Shown: positions 10,290 to 19,802 of the stretch, piece after piece
Layout: each line of letters begins with the position of its first letter
Position numbering within the stretch: position 1 is the first letter of the stretch
DNA from: Oligoflexia bacterium
GTDB taxonomy: Bacteria > Bdellovibrionota > Bdellovibrionia > JABDDW01
Length of the DNA: 64,000 nucleotides
Assembly: GCA_034439615.1 (NCBI GenBank)
Contig: JAWXAT010000056.1
Coordinates: 21,699-85,698, forward strand
Direction: 5' to 3'
Program-made: the position numbers and the translations under genes
Notes under the pieces: generated by a model
Seen by the model: only the letters and a program-made list of their open reading frames with translations
Told to the model about the DNA's origin: nothing
Databases searched by the model: none

Positions 10290-10406
10290 TGTCATCTCGC
10301 ATGCTAAATAAAGAAACCTAGATACCACAAGACAAGCCTTTGTGTCGAGCTTGGACATTGATAACTCACTTTAAGAGAGATCCCTAAGTATTTGAATTTA
10401 AATGAA

Positions 10407-13400
10407 TTACGCGGGCTTCTTAATAATTATAAGAGGTACAGGGCTTCGAACGAGCGGAGCATTTGGGTCACGGCGATTAAATCCAGGCACCTGATGTAAA
10501 TAGCACCACCTTAACATGCCCGATTTCCAGCAATAAGTTGTACGAGTGATATTTCCAGAATCAACAGCATCGCGCAGCTGATCTACCCTGTAAGGACCAT
10601 AGGTTTTTGTATCTGTTCCGTAGATATACCATTCATCTAATGTGGCAACGGCTTGTAAATCATCCGATGGCATTTCAGCGTTGATGGCTTTATCAGGATT
10701 ATGCACGCGTCTTGTGAATAGAGGCATTTGCGCCAAGGGCGTCATTTGAGCATCGCCATGTTTGAAAACAAAAGCTTCGTTAAAAGGAAACCCAGGTTGA
10801 GCAACCAAAACTTTGATTTGCGCAACAGTAAATGGGCCATCTTGCTCTTTACTTAAAGGATCCTTTGCCACATACCATTTGTCATGGGTGTTTGACATAG
10901 TTGGAATAGGTGGCTGCTCTTTAGCCATGCGTAACGGCCCTTTGGGATCTAGTTTTGTTGGAAATTGTTCGGAGGGCAATTTCGCCTCAGGTACAAACAA
11001 ATTTGAACCTTGAGTTTCAAATTCCTGAACTAGTGGCGAGGGTTGATGATTCACGTCTTGAGTAATTTCTGCGTATGAAACATCTAATACTACAGTTTTT
11101 AATTGTTCAGGCTGTTCTTGATTCGAGATGGGGGCAGATATTTGCGCTTCTTGAACTGGTGGTGAGATGATATCAAATTCAAGTTCAGGCAAAGGTTGTT
11201 TTGCTTGAGCAACGGCCGTTGGTGGTGGTTGACCTTGTGATGACATAGGAATGGGTGCTGCTAATGACGATGATGTCGATGCCGATCCCGCTGGCATACT
11301 GAGTCCCATGGATGCTGAGTTAAAAAATGGATCATCCGCAGCTGGAGGTTGAACCGCATAGCCTGGCTGTATTGATACTTGGGATTGTCCACGTGGAGGA
11401 TCTTGCACAGGCGGTGCATATTGCACGGATGGTTCAGGTTGCACAGGTGGTGCGTGTTGCACTGGCGGTGCGTGTTGCACTTGATGTTGTGGTTGCGCAA
11501 TATATGTCGGCGCTGCATGGGTGTTGTATTGTGCCGCTACATTTAACCTTGGCGATGATTCCTCTATTTCAATGTCATCGCTTTCATCTTCTTCATGACG
11601 AGATTTTAAATGTTTTTTACGATGACTTGCAACTTTGTGCTTTTTCTTTAATTTAGGTTTCGGCTTTGGTGTGGGCTCATCATATTCATCGTCAAAAACT
11701 TCACTTTGCACCCAGTCTTTGATAGTTGATTGTTGCTCAGCATTCAAAACAGTTTCAAGTACACCGTCTGCATTTTTAATTCCAATGACTTGATAAACGC
11801 TAAGATTATCAGCCTTACCTTTAACTTTGATAGACATTAATGGTCCAACTACCACGCCCTTACTCTTAACAAGTGCGTAAGTGGCATCGCTGATAAGAAG
11901 ATCACTTGCGTGTTCTTTATTTGCTGACTCAATACGACTGGCTTGATTTATAGTATCGCCAATAACTGTGTATTCTAAGCGTTGATCAGAGCCGATATTC
12001 CCAGCTAAAACTTCTCCTGTGTGAATCCCCATTCCGATTTTAATTTCAGGTTGGCTACGGGACTTTCTTTTTTTGTTCAGAGCAATCATCGCTTTACGCA
12101 TTTCAACAGCTGCCGCTACGGCATCAAAAGCATCTTGTGTACCAGAATTTGGAACACCCCAAAGAGCCATAATCGCATCGCCGACATATTTATCTACGAC
12201 CCCGTGATGTTTATAGATAATGGTTACCATTTCAGTCATGTACTCATTAAGCATGCGAACAACTTCATCAGGCGTCATAGATTCGCTTAACGGTGTAAAC
12301 CCTCTGATGTCGCTGAAAAATATCGTGGCGATTTTTCTCTCTCCGCCTAACTTAATTTCTCCTGATAATATTTTTTGGGCTATTTCTTTTGAATGAAATT
12401 TACTAAATGTGCTTTTTAATTTATCTCGCTCTTGCAAACCAACAGTCATTTTCTTAAAAGCTGTCGTAAGCGCGCCAATTTCGTCATTACTCTTTGGCTC
12501 AAGATTAACATTAAAATCTCCTTGAGCAATTTTTTCTGTAGCCCAATAAAGATAACTCAACGGACTTGTCATCGACTGTGAGAATACAAAATTAAAAATA
12601 AATGCCAGGCCCACAACAATGCACGTAACAAGTAATGCTCTGTACTGAACGCGCATTACTGCAGCAAGGGCTTGCTCTCTTTTTACTTGAGCGACAACAC
12701 CTGCACCACCAATACCCAAAGTTTTGTAAGCACCGATATAGGCTTCGCCATGAGTGTCTTCAAATTCCATTTGGTGATTGTTTAATTTGCCTTCGCGCAT
12801 TTTTTGTACAATCGGATAAGTAGAGACGTTGTAATTTTGAACAATCATCTTTGGGTCTGAATGCACAAGTAAATTACCGCCTGCATCGACGAGGTAAGCC
12901 GTTAAAAATGATTTCCCTGCAAATAGTTTAATAAGTGCTTCTTGACGAAGTTCGCAGCGCACAAGCAAGCGCTCTTTACTTTGTGCACTTTCTTTTGTCA
13001 AAAAGGCTATTGTCAAAATCGGTTTTTTAAGTAACGGAGAAGTATTTAAAAGCGAAATAGTATCGGGGCGCTTTGCAACTGCATTTGCAATCACCGAAAC
13101 AGGGCGACTTTTAAGATCTTCAAGAGTAAGATCAAATTCTGCAAGTACTTCGTCTTTGGTTGCAAAATAAATTTCATGATACCCGCCTTGCGAAGCCGGT
13201 CGATAAACACCGAATGATAAAATTTCATCGTTTGATCGCAAAACATTTTGAATTAACTGCTGTGATTCTGGAGTAAGACTCTGACCTTTTGCTTGGGCCA
13301 CTGTTTGAGTCATGAGGTTCATTTTGTCGGTTGAGTCTTTAAGAATAACAAAAGCTTGGTTTGCTAGTGATTCAGCTGTGTCTTTATTCATTTCTTGGAC

Positions 13401-13523
13401 ACGTGTGAGTGATTCTTCACGAAAAAGATCCGTTGCGATGTACACAACTACACCAATGGCGATAACAACAATGAGTGTTACCATAAAAATCAGTTTCGTA
13501 GATATTCCAAGACGTATCTTCAC
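10407..13523 (-). CDS. membrane adenylate cyclase with sensor, HAMP and two GYF_2-like tails
   Basis: A 1038-residue protein from a GTG start. Order: membrane helix (about 11-31), a Cache-like periplasmic sensor, second helix (about 293-313), HAMP domain, then a class III nucleotide cyclase domain from about 398. Metal aspartates are in FFSDIRGFT and KYVGDAIMALWG. The adenine-selecting Lys of DKYVG and Asp of VIGDTIN plus NQASR favour ATP over GTP. A Lys/Arg-rich stretch and a long Pro/Gln-rich linker follow, then two repeats (KWYVAKDP..GPFT, EWYIYGTD..GPYR) that look like GYF_2 protein-interaction domains. It should make cAMP in response to an outside signal. It is divergent from the FecR-like gene. 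Confidence 0.88.
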   Translation of the reverse strand: MKIRLGISTKLIFMVTLIVVIAIGVVVYIATDLFREESLTRVQEMNKDTAESLANQAFVILKDSTDKMNLMTQTVAQAKGQSLTPESQQLIQNVLRSNDEILSFGVYRPASQGGYHEIYFATKDEVLAEFDLTLEDLKSRPVSVIANAVAKRPDTISLLNTSPLLKKPILTIAFLTKESAQSKERLLVRCELRQEALIKLFAGKSFLTAYLVDAGGNLLVHSDPKMIVQNYNVSTYPIVQKMREGKLNNHQMEFEDTHGEAYIGAYKTLGIGGAGVVAQVKREQALAAVMRVQYRALLVTCIVVGLAFIFNFVFSQSMTSPLSYLYWATEKIAQGDFNVNLEPKSNDEIGALTTAFKKMTVGLQERDKLKSTFSKFHSKEIAQKILSGEIKLGGERKIATIFFSDIRGFTPLSESMTPDEVVRMLNEYMTEMVTIIYKHHGVVDKYVGDAIMALWGVPNSGTQDAFDAVAAAVEMRKAMIALNKKRKSRSQPEIKIGMGIHTGEVLAGNIGSDQRLEYTVIGDTINQASRIESANKEHASDLLISDATYALVKSKGVVVGPLMSIKVKGKADNLSVYQVIGIKNADGVLETVLNAEQQSTIKDWVQSEVFDDEYDEPTPKPKPKLKKKHKVASHRKKHLKSRHEEDESDDIEIEESSPRLNVAAQYNTHAAPTYIAQPQHQVQHAPPVQHAPPVQPEPSVQYAPPVQDPPRGQSQVSIQPGYAVQPPAADDPFFNSASMGLSMPAGSASTSSSLAAPIPMSSQGQPPPTAVAQAKQPLPELEFDIISPPVQEAQISAPISNQEQPEQLKTVVLDVSYAEITQDVNHQPSPLVQEFETQGSNLFVPEAKLPSEQFPTKLDPKGPLRMAKEQPPIPTMSNTHDKWYVAKDPLSKEQDGPFTVAQIKVLVAQPGFPFNEAFVFKHGDAQMTPLAQMPLFTRRVHNPDKAINAEMPSDDLQAVATLDEWYIYGTDTKTYGPYRVDQLRDAVDSGNITRTTYCWKSGMLRWCYLHQVPGFNRRDPNAPLVRSPVPLIIIKKPA

Positions 13524-13582
13524 ATCATGTAAATCGGATATATTTTAAAAAACCTTTAAGAATCTCGCACATTTTGTCGATC

Positions 13583-13597
13583 AGTGATCGCATCACT
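13583..13597. promoter_or_regulatory. perfect 15-bp palindrome, candidate operator
   Basis: AGTGATCGCATCACT has perfect six-base arms around CGC. It lies in the divergent spacer between the adenylate cyclase and the FecR-like gene, two bases before a GTG and 18 before the TTG that I prefer as start. It recalls a CRP half-site pair but the arm spacing is one base short of the classic TGTGA-N6-TCACA. A role as operator is inference. Confidence 0.4.
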
Positions 13598-13614
13598 TTG
13601 TGGAGAAAACAACC

Positions 13615-15765
13615 TTGGATAGTTGGACTAAGAATATTACAGTGTTATTACCAGTGCTGATCGGCATTGGAATAGCTGGATATTATCTTTTTCAAGACTA
13701 TCATCCAGCTAACGAAGAGGTTGAGGGTGAAATACAACGTGAAGTAGTCGGTGAAATTCTTTTCTCAGAGAATAATGTCAAACGTCAATTCGGAAACGAC
13801 GTTATGTGGGACGCCATTGCTACAAAAACAAGTGTCTATAACAAAGACTCCATTCGAACAGGCAAAGATAGCACAACAGCGATTAAGCTCACCGACAACA
13901 GCGTTATTGAACTAGGTGAAAATAGTCTTATTGTTTTAGATAAATCTCAACAAAGTTTAGGAATTAATTTTAAAGCAGGAGATATTTTAGCAAAAAGCTC
14001 AAGCACTGGCCTTGATATCAAAATTAAAGATTCAGTTTTGAGAGGAGCAGGCTCAGAATTAAAAATTAAAGCAGGAGCAGATTCACAATCAAGTATTGAA
14101 GTAGCACGCGGTAGAGTAATTCTTACTGATAAAAATAAAAAGCAAACTGAACTTAATCAGACAGAACAAGCTGGGCTCAGCACAGATGGTCTTGGTGCGA
14201 TTAGTAAAATCTCAGTGGTACTTAAAAACCCTGAACACAAAACGCAAGTACAATCAAATCGTGATGAATTAAGACACCCCTTTACGTGGGAAGTCTTAAG
14301 AGCAGAACTAAAAGAAGAACAATTTGAAATTTCAAAAACAAAATTATTTAAACCTGAATCTACAAAAATATTTAAAGCCCACCAAGCAATTAACGCCACA
14401 CTTACACAAGGTGTGCAATTTTGGCGCGTTGGTTGGAAAGACAAGGGCCAAATGTATTTTACTGAAACAAGACAAATCACCGTCGGTCACGATAAGCGTT
14501 TAGAACTAACATACCCTGAAAATGAAACTCGATTTGATCTAGAGCCTGAAGAAAACCAATTAGAAATGCAGTGGCGAAGTCAGATTCCGGTTAAAATTTA
14601 TGTACTAGAGATTGCAGCCTCTAGTGATTTTAAAAGCATCGCCCTCACACGCTCGCTTGCAGATACAAAAGCTTTTGTTAAAGATCTCCCCCCTCAAGTT
14701 TATTATTGGCGCGTTAGAGCATTTGGAGATAAAAACGCAGAGCTTGCCGTTTCGCCAGTATCAAGCTTTACTTTAAAGGTACGACTCCCAAAGCTTCCTG
14801 AGCTGATTAAACCTGTTCATGAACAAGATTGGGAAACTTCAGAGCCCATAGAGTTTAACTGGAAGAAAATGGAGAATGCTTCTGAATATCGAATATCAAT
14901 TACCAGAGATTTCGAACAACGAGAAATAGTAAAAACAAAAGTGGTTTCTGCTAACAGCTTTTCTTGGTCCTGGACAACTCCAAGTCATTACTATTGGAGC
15001 GTTAAAGCCATAGGTACAAAACAATCAACAATTGCAGCTAGTGAAATTAGACGCGTCAATATTAAACCAAAAGCGCGTGCCTCTGCATTTATGTTGATAT
15101 ATCCAAAACTAAAAGGTGAAGTAATTCGAGATCAGTCAGAAAACCCTGAACCGATTTTATTTCAATGGCAAATCACTCGACCACTGCCAGGCCCAACTAC
15201 AATCATACTTTCAAAAAATATAGAATTTAAAGATGCTGTTAAACAAGATAATCTCACCAAACTTTCTGTTCCGATCAGATTAAAATCATTAGGTATATAT
15301 TACTGGAAACTCACAAGCTCCCAGGCAAAAGATGCAGGTAAAACCGCAGAGCAATCAAAAGATTTAAAAGAAGAATCAAGTGAAGTTGGAACATTTACCC
15401 TTAAATTATCGAGTAACTCACTTGCACCAGTTTTAATTGAGCCTGTTAATAAAGCAAATGTTGAGTATGAAGAAAAAGATGTAGCAGTAAAGTTTGTGTG
15501 GAAACCTTTAGTACCTTCATCGCAATACCACATTGTAGTTGAGCGCGTGGATATAAAATCTGGTCAGCGTGTAACTGTAGTTGATCGTGTAGTTAAAGAG
15601 CTTACTTTTTTATCACCACCGCTAGCTGAAGGCACTTACGTATGGTCAGTATCTGGAATGGATGAGCAAGGGCTTGAAACATCAACAAGTAGAGCAAGTG
15701 AATTTAATATTATTCCTCAAGTACTCATGGAACCCCCAAAGCTTAATGCTCCGGTGATCAAATGA
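13615..15765 (+). CDS. membrane-anchored FecR-domain protein with Fn3-like repeats
   Basis: About 716 residues. One N-terminal membrane helix (ITVLLPVLIGIGIAGYYLF) anchors a periplasmic FecR-type domain (about 60-200: DSIRTGKDSTTAIKLTDNSVIELGENS). Four or five repeats of about 90-100 residues follow, each with the strand pattern F.W......Y.I.....YYWRV.A, typical of fibronectin-III-like folds. I prefer TTG 13615, which has GGAG nine bases upstream, over GTG 13600, which has none. Its last codon overlaps the start of the next gene by four bases. It probably builds a periplasmic scaffold with the downstream barrel. FecR domains sense or bind in the periplasm; ligand unknown. Confidence 0.75.
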   Translation: MDSWTKNITVLLPVLIGIGIAGYYLFQDYHPANEEVEGEIQREVVGEILFSENNVKRQFGNDVMWDAIATKTSVYNKDSIRTGKDSTTAIKLTDNSVIELGENSLIVLDKSQQSLGINFKAGDILAKSSSTGLDIKIKDSVLRGAGSELKIKAGADSQSSIEVARGRVILTDKNKKQTELNQTEQAGLSTDGLGAISKISVVLKNPEHKTQVQSNRDELRHPFTWEVLRAELKEEQFEISKTKLFKPESTKIFKAHQAINATLTQGVQFWRVGWKDKGQMYFTETRQITVGHDKRLELTYPENETRFDLEPEENQLEMQWRSQIPVKIYVLEIAASSDFKSIALTRSLADTKAFVKDLPPQVYYWRVRAFGDKNAELAVSPVSSFTLKVRLPKLPELIKPVHEQDWETSEPIEFNWKKMENASEYRISITRDFEQREIVKTKVVSANSFSWSWTTPSHYYWSVKAIGTKQSTIAASEIRRVNIKPKARASAFMLIYPKLKGEVIRDQSENPEPILFQWQITRPLPGPTTIILSKNIEFKDAVKQDNLTKLSVPIRLKSLGIYYWKLTSSQAKDAGKTAEQSKDLKEESSEVGTFTLKLSSNSLAPVLIEPVNKANVEYEEKDVAVKFVWKPLVPSSQYHIVVERVDIKSGQRVTVVDRVVKELTFLSPPLAEGTYVWSVSGMDEQGLETSTSRASEFNIIPQVLMEPPKLNAPVIK

Positions 15766-17315
15766 AGATCATATATTTCTTAAGCATTTTGGCATTACAG
15801 CTCACACTTTTGTTAGGCATTTCAGCCCATGCACGTGATGTGGAATTAAGCTGGGATCCAATGACGGGTGCCGCTAAATATGAAATACAAATTTCTGATA
15901 CCACGATATTTGAAAAACCATTAAGCACCACTCAATTAGATAAACCATCTTATCAAACACAATTAAATATTGGTCAATATTACTACCGTGTACGCGTGAT
16001 TGACATCAAAGGCAAAGGTGGAAAATGGTCACCACCTACCCCATTAAATGTAACACCCTACGCACCAGAGCTCATTGAACTGCCAAACGGTTTTGAAACT
16101 GCATTTTATGAAGTGCCTCCTGAGCTTTCATTTAGTTGGAAAAAAGTTGAAGGAGACCCTGAATATGAAATTCTTATTTATAAATCAACCGGCCAAAAAG
16201 TTTTAGAAGAACCCGTAAAAGGTGAAAATTTTAAAACAAGTAAAGTGACTGAAGGTGAATACTTATGGAAGGTGCGAAGTATTGTTAACAAAACACTTGT
16301 TTCACCTTACTGTGAACCTAGGCACTTCACAATTTCACGTAAAACGCTTACACCTCCTGAACTAATTACTCCCGTAAAAGATGGAACGTCTCCAGCATAT
16401 AGAGAAGTAAAATTCACTTGGAAGCAAGATCCTGCTGCTAAATATTCTGATCTCTATTTTGAAAAGATTTCTGGAAAAGATGGAGCCAAACCTTTTAAGC
16501 GAAAAATCTCTAATCTCACAGAATCAGCTTACACTGCCGATTATGAAGAACCCGGAAAATACAAATGGACTGTTACAACAAAGCAAGACAAAGAAACTCC
16601 TGGTGTCTCAGCACCCTTTCAAGATTTTGAAGTACGCAATGATGTTATGAGTAAAGGTAACTATGAGTTTGAATTTAGCTTAAGCCCGGTGAGTGATCTC
16701 TATGCCATAACTTCTGCGCGTCAAACCAGGGGTGTTACTGGAATCGCACAAGAGTCAAAAAGTAATGGTCTATTTTATGGTTTCTTAGGTGGTTACTATT
16801 TCACTGAAGTAGCTGGACTCTTTTTTAGTACACGCACTGGAAGTCAGACCGTAGAAAACATAACAGCCTATGCACAAGAATCAGATTTAAGTTTTAGAGC
16901 AAGATTTGGAAGCAAAGGTTTTAATCAAGAATTTTGGTTTGGGTATCGCATGATGGATATCATTTCAGCAGAAAATACACCCACTACACTACTCACAAAT
17001 TTTACGACATTTGGCGGCCTTGTAGGCACACGCATCAATGCAACTGTCTATGATGGCTGGCGCGCTTCACTCTCAGGATTTTATTATAAGCCCACAGGTA
17101 ACATTGAAGGCTTTGATGGTTTAGTGGCTGACGTATATGGCGCTTCACTGGGAGTAAAGTGGAACTTCATGTATCAATTTTGGCTTGGCTATAAATATTC
17201 ATTTGAACGAGTTGCAGCAACATTCACAAGTGTGAATCAAGCATCATCTGTGAACTCAACTTGGACAATGTATAGAAGTGAGCCTTTTTTCTTATCGATT
17301 AGTTTTGAACATTGA
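15762..17315 (+). CDS. Fn3-like outer-membrane barrel partner protein
   Basis: 517 residues with a signal peptide ending near SAHARD. Three Fn3-like modules follow (VELSWDPMTGAAKYEIQISD.., LSFSWKKVEGDPEYEILIY.., VKFTWKQDPAAKYSDLYF), matching the repeats of the upstream protein. From about residue 300 the sequence turns into a C-terminal outer-membrane barrel (NYEFEFSLSPVSDLYAI .. GWRASLSGFYYKPTG) ending LSISFEH. The ATG overlaps the upstream stop (ATGA), so the two form a coupled operon. Together they could span inner membrane, periplasm and outer membrane (inference). No catalytic motif is visible. Confidence 0.72.
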   Translation: MKIIYFLSILALQLTLLLGISAHARDVELSWDPMTGAAKYEIQISDTTIFEKPLSTTQLDKPSYQTQLNIGQYYYRVRVIDIKGKGGKWSPPTPLNVTPYAPELIELPNGFETAFYEVPPELSFSWKKVEGDPEYEILIYKSTGQKVLEEPVKGENFKTSKVTEGEYLWKVRSIVNKTLVSPYCEPRHFTISRKTLTPPELITPVKDGTSPAYREVKFTWKQDPAAKYSDLYFEKISGKDGAKPFKRKISNLTESAYTADYEEPGKYKWTVTTKQDKETPGVSAPFQDFEVRNDVMSKGNYEFEFSLSPVSDLYAITSARQTRGVTGIAQESKSNGLFYGFLGGYYFTEVAGLFFSTRTGSQTVENITAYAQESDLSFRARFGSKGFNQEFWFGYRMMDIISAENTPTTLLTNFTTFGGLVGTRINATVYDGWRASLSGFYYKPTGNIEGFDGLVADVYGASLGVKWNFMYQFWLGYKYSFERVAATFTSVNQASSVNSTWTMYRSEPFFLSISFEH

Positions 17316-17466
17316 TTTAGTGAATCCTTTAAACTCACCTTCGTTAACCACTTAATTTTATTAAAATTTATCAGATTCTTTAGTTTTTATGCAATTAAGC
17401 CGTTAGTCTAGGTAGCGGCATTACATGCTAAATAATGCGAAACGTTTGTAGAAAAAGGAGACTCAC

Positions 17467-17805
17467 ATGTCTGCAAAAATGCTTAGTCCCGAAGAGGCAA
17501 TGGTACTTTACAAAAATGTACGTCGTGCACCAAAAGTAGAAATCAATAAATTCTACGCTGGAATCAAAAATATAAATGAAAGAGAACTTACTAAAGCTGT
17601 TTTTCAAATTGCTCGAAGTGCATCACAACTTGAATTTATAGCACTCGTGACAGAAGGAAAACTTCCACAACTCAGAATGCCTACAGACCAAGCAAAACTC
17701 TTGACCAATAATACTGATTATTCTTATCAAGGCCCTTTAAGCCACGCTTATAAATGGGTTGATAATAATATTGGTGAGTGGCTCAAAGAATCGCTTGCTG
17801 CTTAA
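17467..17805 (+). CDS. small hypothetical protein
   Basis: A 112-residue soluble protein with a strong ribosome site (AAAAAGGAG, seven bases before ATG). No signal peptide, membrane helix or known motif. It is mostly helical in character, opening LSPEEAMVLYKNVRRAPKVEINKFY and closing in an amphipathic VDNNIGEWLKESLAA. The 151-base gap before it is AT-rich and holds a small GCCG/CGGC inverted repeat near 17400. It converges with the beta-barrel gene at 17820. Function unknown. Confidence 0.6.
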   Translation: MSAKMLSPEEAMVLYKNVRRAPKVEINKFYAGIKNINERELTKAVFQIARSASQLEFIALVTEGKLPQLRMPTDQAKLLTNNTDYSYQGPLSHAYKWVDNNIGEWLKESLAA

Positions 17806-17819
17806 ATAAAAATTATCTC

Positions 17820-18485
17820 TTAGAAAAGATCAAATGGCATTTCAGCACCCACGCTGAAAAAAAATGGCAATGGGATAAATGATTTATTGGCTAGCCCATT
17901 AGATGAATAGGGTGCTGCCATAAAAAGCATACTTCTGAGACTCATAAGCCCTGTGATCTTTGGTGTAAACGTGCGTTTAATACCCACACCACCTGATAAT
18001 GCGAACCCTGAATTAGTGGTTTGAGATGTATCTGTAATTCCTTGATCAACACTACGTGATACGGTGACATTAGCGCCGCCGCCAAAAGCATAACCTAAGA
18101 GTGCTTCCCAAAATAATATTTGCCCGTGCCCTTGAAATCTGCCTTCTGCACCAAAACTAAGGAGTGTCCAATTTTGGACCATAGATTTCAAATGAGAATC
18201 TGGATATGCGTAATTCGTTCTGATTTTTTGTACCGCCTCTTCGCGTAAAGACACAGTCTCTAAACGCATTTTTCCACCAATGGGTCGTTCATTCCACATG
18301 GTCAAAAATAACGAACCTTGATAGCCCGCACCTACACCAAAGGCCTGAAGACTAGGATCTGAAAACATGAACGTAGCATTTCCACCTAAATCTAAACCAG
18401 CTGCAGATTTTATAGGGCTAGCAGAGGCAAATACACCGTTTATGCAAATAGCCGCCACAGTTGAAATGAAAATTTGAAATCGCAT
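17820..18485 (-). CDS. exported beta-barrel protein
   Basis: 221 residues with a signal peptide (FQIFISTVAAICINGVFAS). The mature part is rich in Gly, Phe and Ser with strand-like alternation (LGGNATFMFSDPSLQAFGVGAGYQGSLFL) and ends PFFFSVGAEMPFDLF. The terminal Phe is the usual BAM recognition residue of outer-membrane barrels. It is divergent from the gene at 18615 and stands alone. No specific family recognised. Confidence 0.68.
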   Translation of the reverse strand: MRFQIFISTVAAICINGVFASASPIKSAAGLDLGGNATFMFSDPSLQAFGVGAGYQGSLFLTMWNERPIGGKMRLETVSLREEAVQKIRTNYAYPDSHLKSMVQNWTLLSFGAEGRFQGHGQILFWEALLGYAFGGGANVTVSRSVDQGITDTSQTTNSGFALSGGVGIKRTFTPKITGLMSLRSMLFMAAPYSSNGLANKSFIPLPFFFSVGAEMPFDLF

Positions 18486-18614
18486 AATTTACGCTAGCAG
18501 ACCCACGACTGACGGTTCAAGGTAAAAACAGAATTTTAAGTCATTGGTCGAGTCACAGAGTATTAAATCTTACGACACTGAATGCCGATAGTTCAAATAC
18601 AGGGAGAGTATTGT

Positions 18615-19802
18615 TTGTCACAAACACAATCGCAAAAGCCTGAGTGGGCTCAACAATTTAAGATTGACGATGATACTTGGACGACCTTGTGTTCCCAAGC
18701 TGCACGCCAAAAAAACACTCCCCTTGATGTTGCCTTAGATTCAGGTTTACTTAATGAGAATAAACTCATTGCATGGGATCGCAACCTCTCGGGTTTAGCA
18801 TCTTTAAATACTTTATTTTTTAACGGTGAGCCACCCATTCATCTCTGGGAAAAACTAGATTACCACTGGTGCCGCGCACAAGCATGTTTACCTATTGGCG
18901 AATGGGACGGACATGTGTACTGGGCAAAATTATCAAGTGAGCATATAGAATTCCCAGTTCCAACCCCAAACGTTATTTGGGTTATTGCTCCTTGGACTGG
19001 TGTTAAGAAATGGTTTTCGCAGTGGGAAACAAATCAACTTGAAGCACCTCAGGCCTTAAAGATCGACACTGGTGCAATTCTACCAGCGGGCCTTGCTGAA
19101 TTTAAAATGCCCGATGCAAATGCAGTTGATGCACCCGTTGGTTTATCAATGTCGACACCCCAAATCGTTTCGCTAACATTAGCGCCTACTCCACCTCCAG
19201 CACCAGCAGTTGCACAGGCAGCACCAATTCATATTCCGCCAACACCGCAACCAGTAATGCCACCCGCAACACCAATAGCACCTGTGGCGATTTCTGTTTC
19301 TACAAATATCGCAAATCTTCCCATTGAACAATTAGCAGGGCGACTCAAGATTACATCTAACCAAGAAGAACTTGCCGCAACACTTATGGGTTCTTGGCAA
19401 AATTATTTTACAAAAGTCATGATCTTATTATACCAAGGCAATAAACTAATAATTTGGCGTTGGAATGCTGGCTGGAAAGGCCAAATCAAAGTTGGTGATA
19501 CAATTACCCTAGATACACCCTCTATATTTAAAATAGTAGCTGATACTGGAACACTTTATCATGGCTACGTAGTAGCAGGCCCTGTCAACGATCGGTTTTT
19601 TCATCAAACAGATGGTGGGCAATACCCAGATCATGTAACGGTTGCTCCAGTGATTGCACAAGGCAAAGTTGTTGCTATGCTTGTTGGAACTTGCACAAAA
19701 GATGTGGGTCGCAGTTTGATTTTAGGTAGACTTGAAGAACATGCCGGACTCTTTTCAACAGCATTGATGCGACTACTTAATCCTGTTCAAAAAGTAAGCT
19801 AA
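18615..19802 (+). CDS. hypothetical with GspE-N-like and GAF-like domains
   Basis: About 395 cytoplasmic residues in three parts. An N-terminal domain (LDVALDSGLLNENKLIAWDRNLSGLASL .. ACLPIGEWDGHVYWAKL) resembles the MshEN/GspE N-terminal fold that in some proteins binds c-di-GMP. A Pro/Ala-rich linker spans roughly 190-245. A C-terminal domain (GNKLIIWRWNAGW .. VTVAPVIAQGKVVAMLVGTC) looks GAF-like. I favour the TTG at 18615, which has GGGAG eight bases upstream, over ATG 18582, which has no ribosome site. Its 3' end overlaps tsaE tail-to-tail by 26 bases. Domain calls are by eye and tentative. Confidence 0.5.
   Translation: MSQTQSQKPEWAQQFKIDDDTWTTLCSQAARQKNTPLDVALDSGLLNENKLIAWDRNLSGLASLNTLFFNGEPPIHLWEKLDYHWCRAQACLPIGEWDGHVYWAKLSSEHIEFPVPTPNVIWVIAPWTGVKKWFSQWETNQLEAPQALKIDTGAILPAGLAEFKMPDANAVDAPVGLSMSTPQIVSLTLAPTPPPAPAVAQAAPIHIPPTPQPVMPPATPIAPVAISVSTNIANLPIEQLAGRLKITSNQEELAATLMGSWQNYFTKVMILLYQGNKLIIWRWNAGWKGQIKVGDTITLDTPSIFKIVADTGTLYHGYVVAGPVNDRFFHQTDGGQYPDHVTVAPVIAQGKVVAMLVGTCTKDVGRSLILGRLEEHAGLFSTALMRLLNPVQKVS

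Noticed and set aside
13583..13597. Classical CRP site
   Set aside because: The palindrome arms are five rather than six bases apart for TGTGA/TCACA, so I list it only as an unassigned operator.
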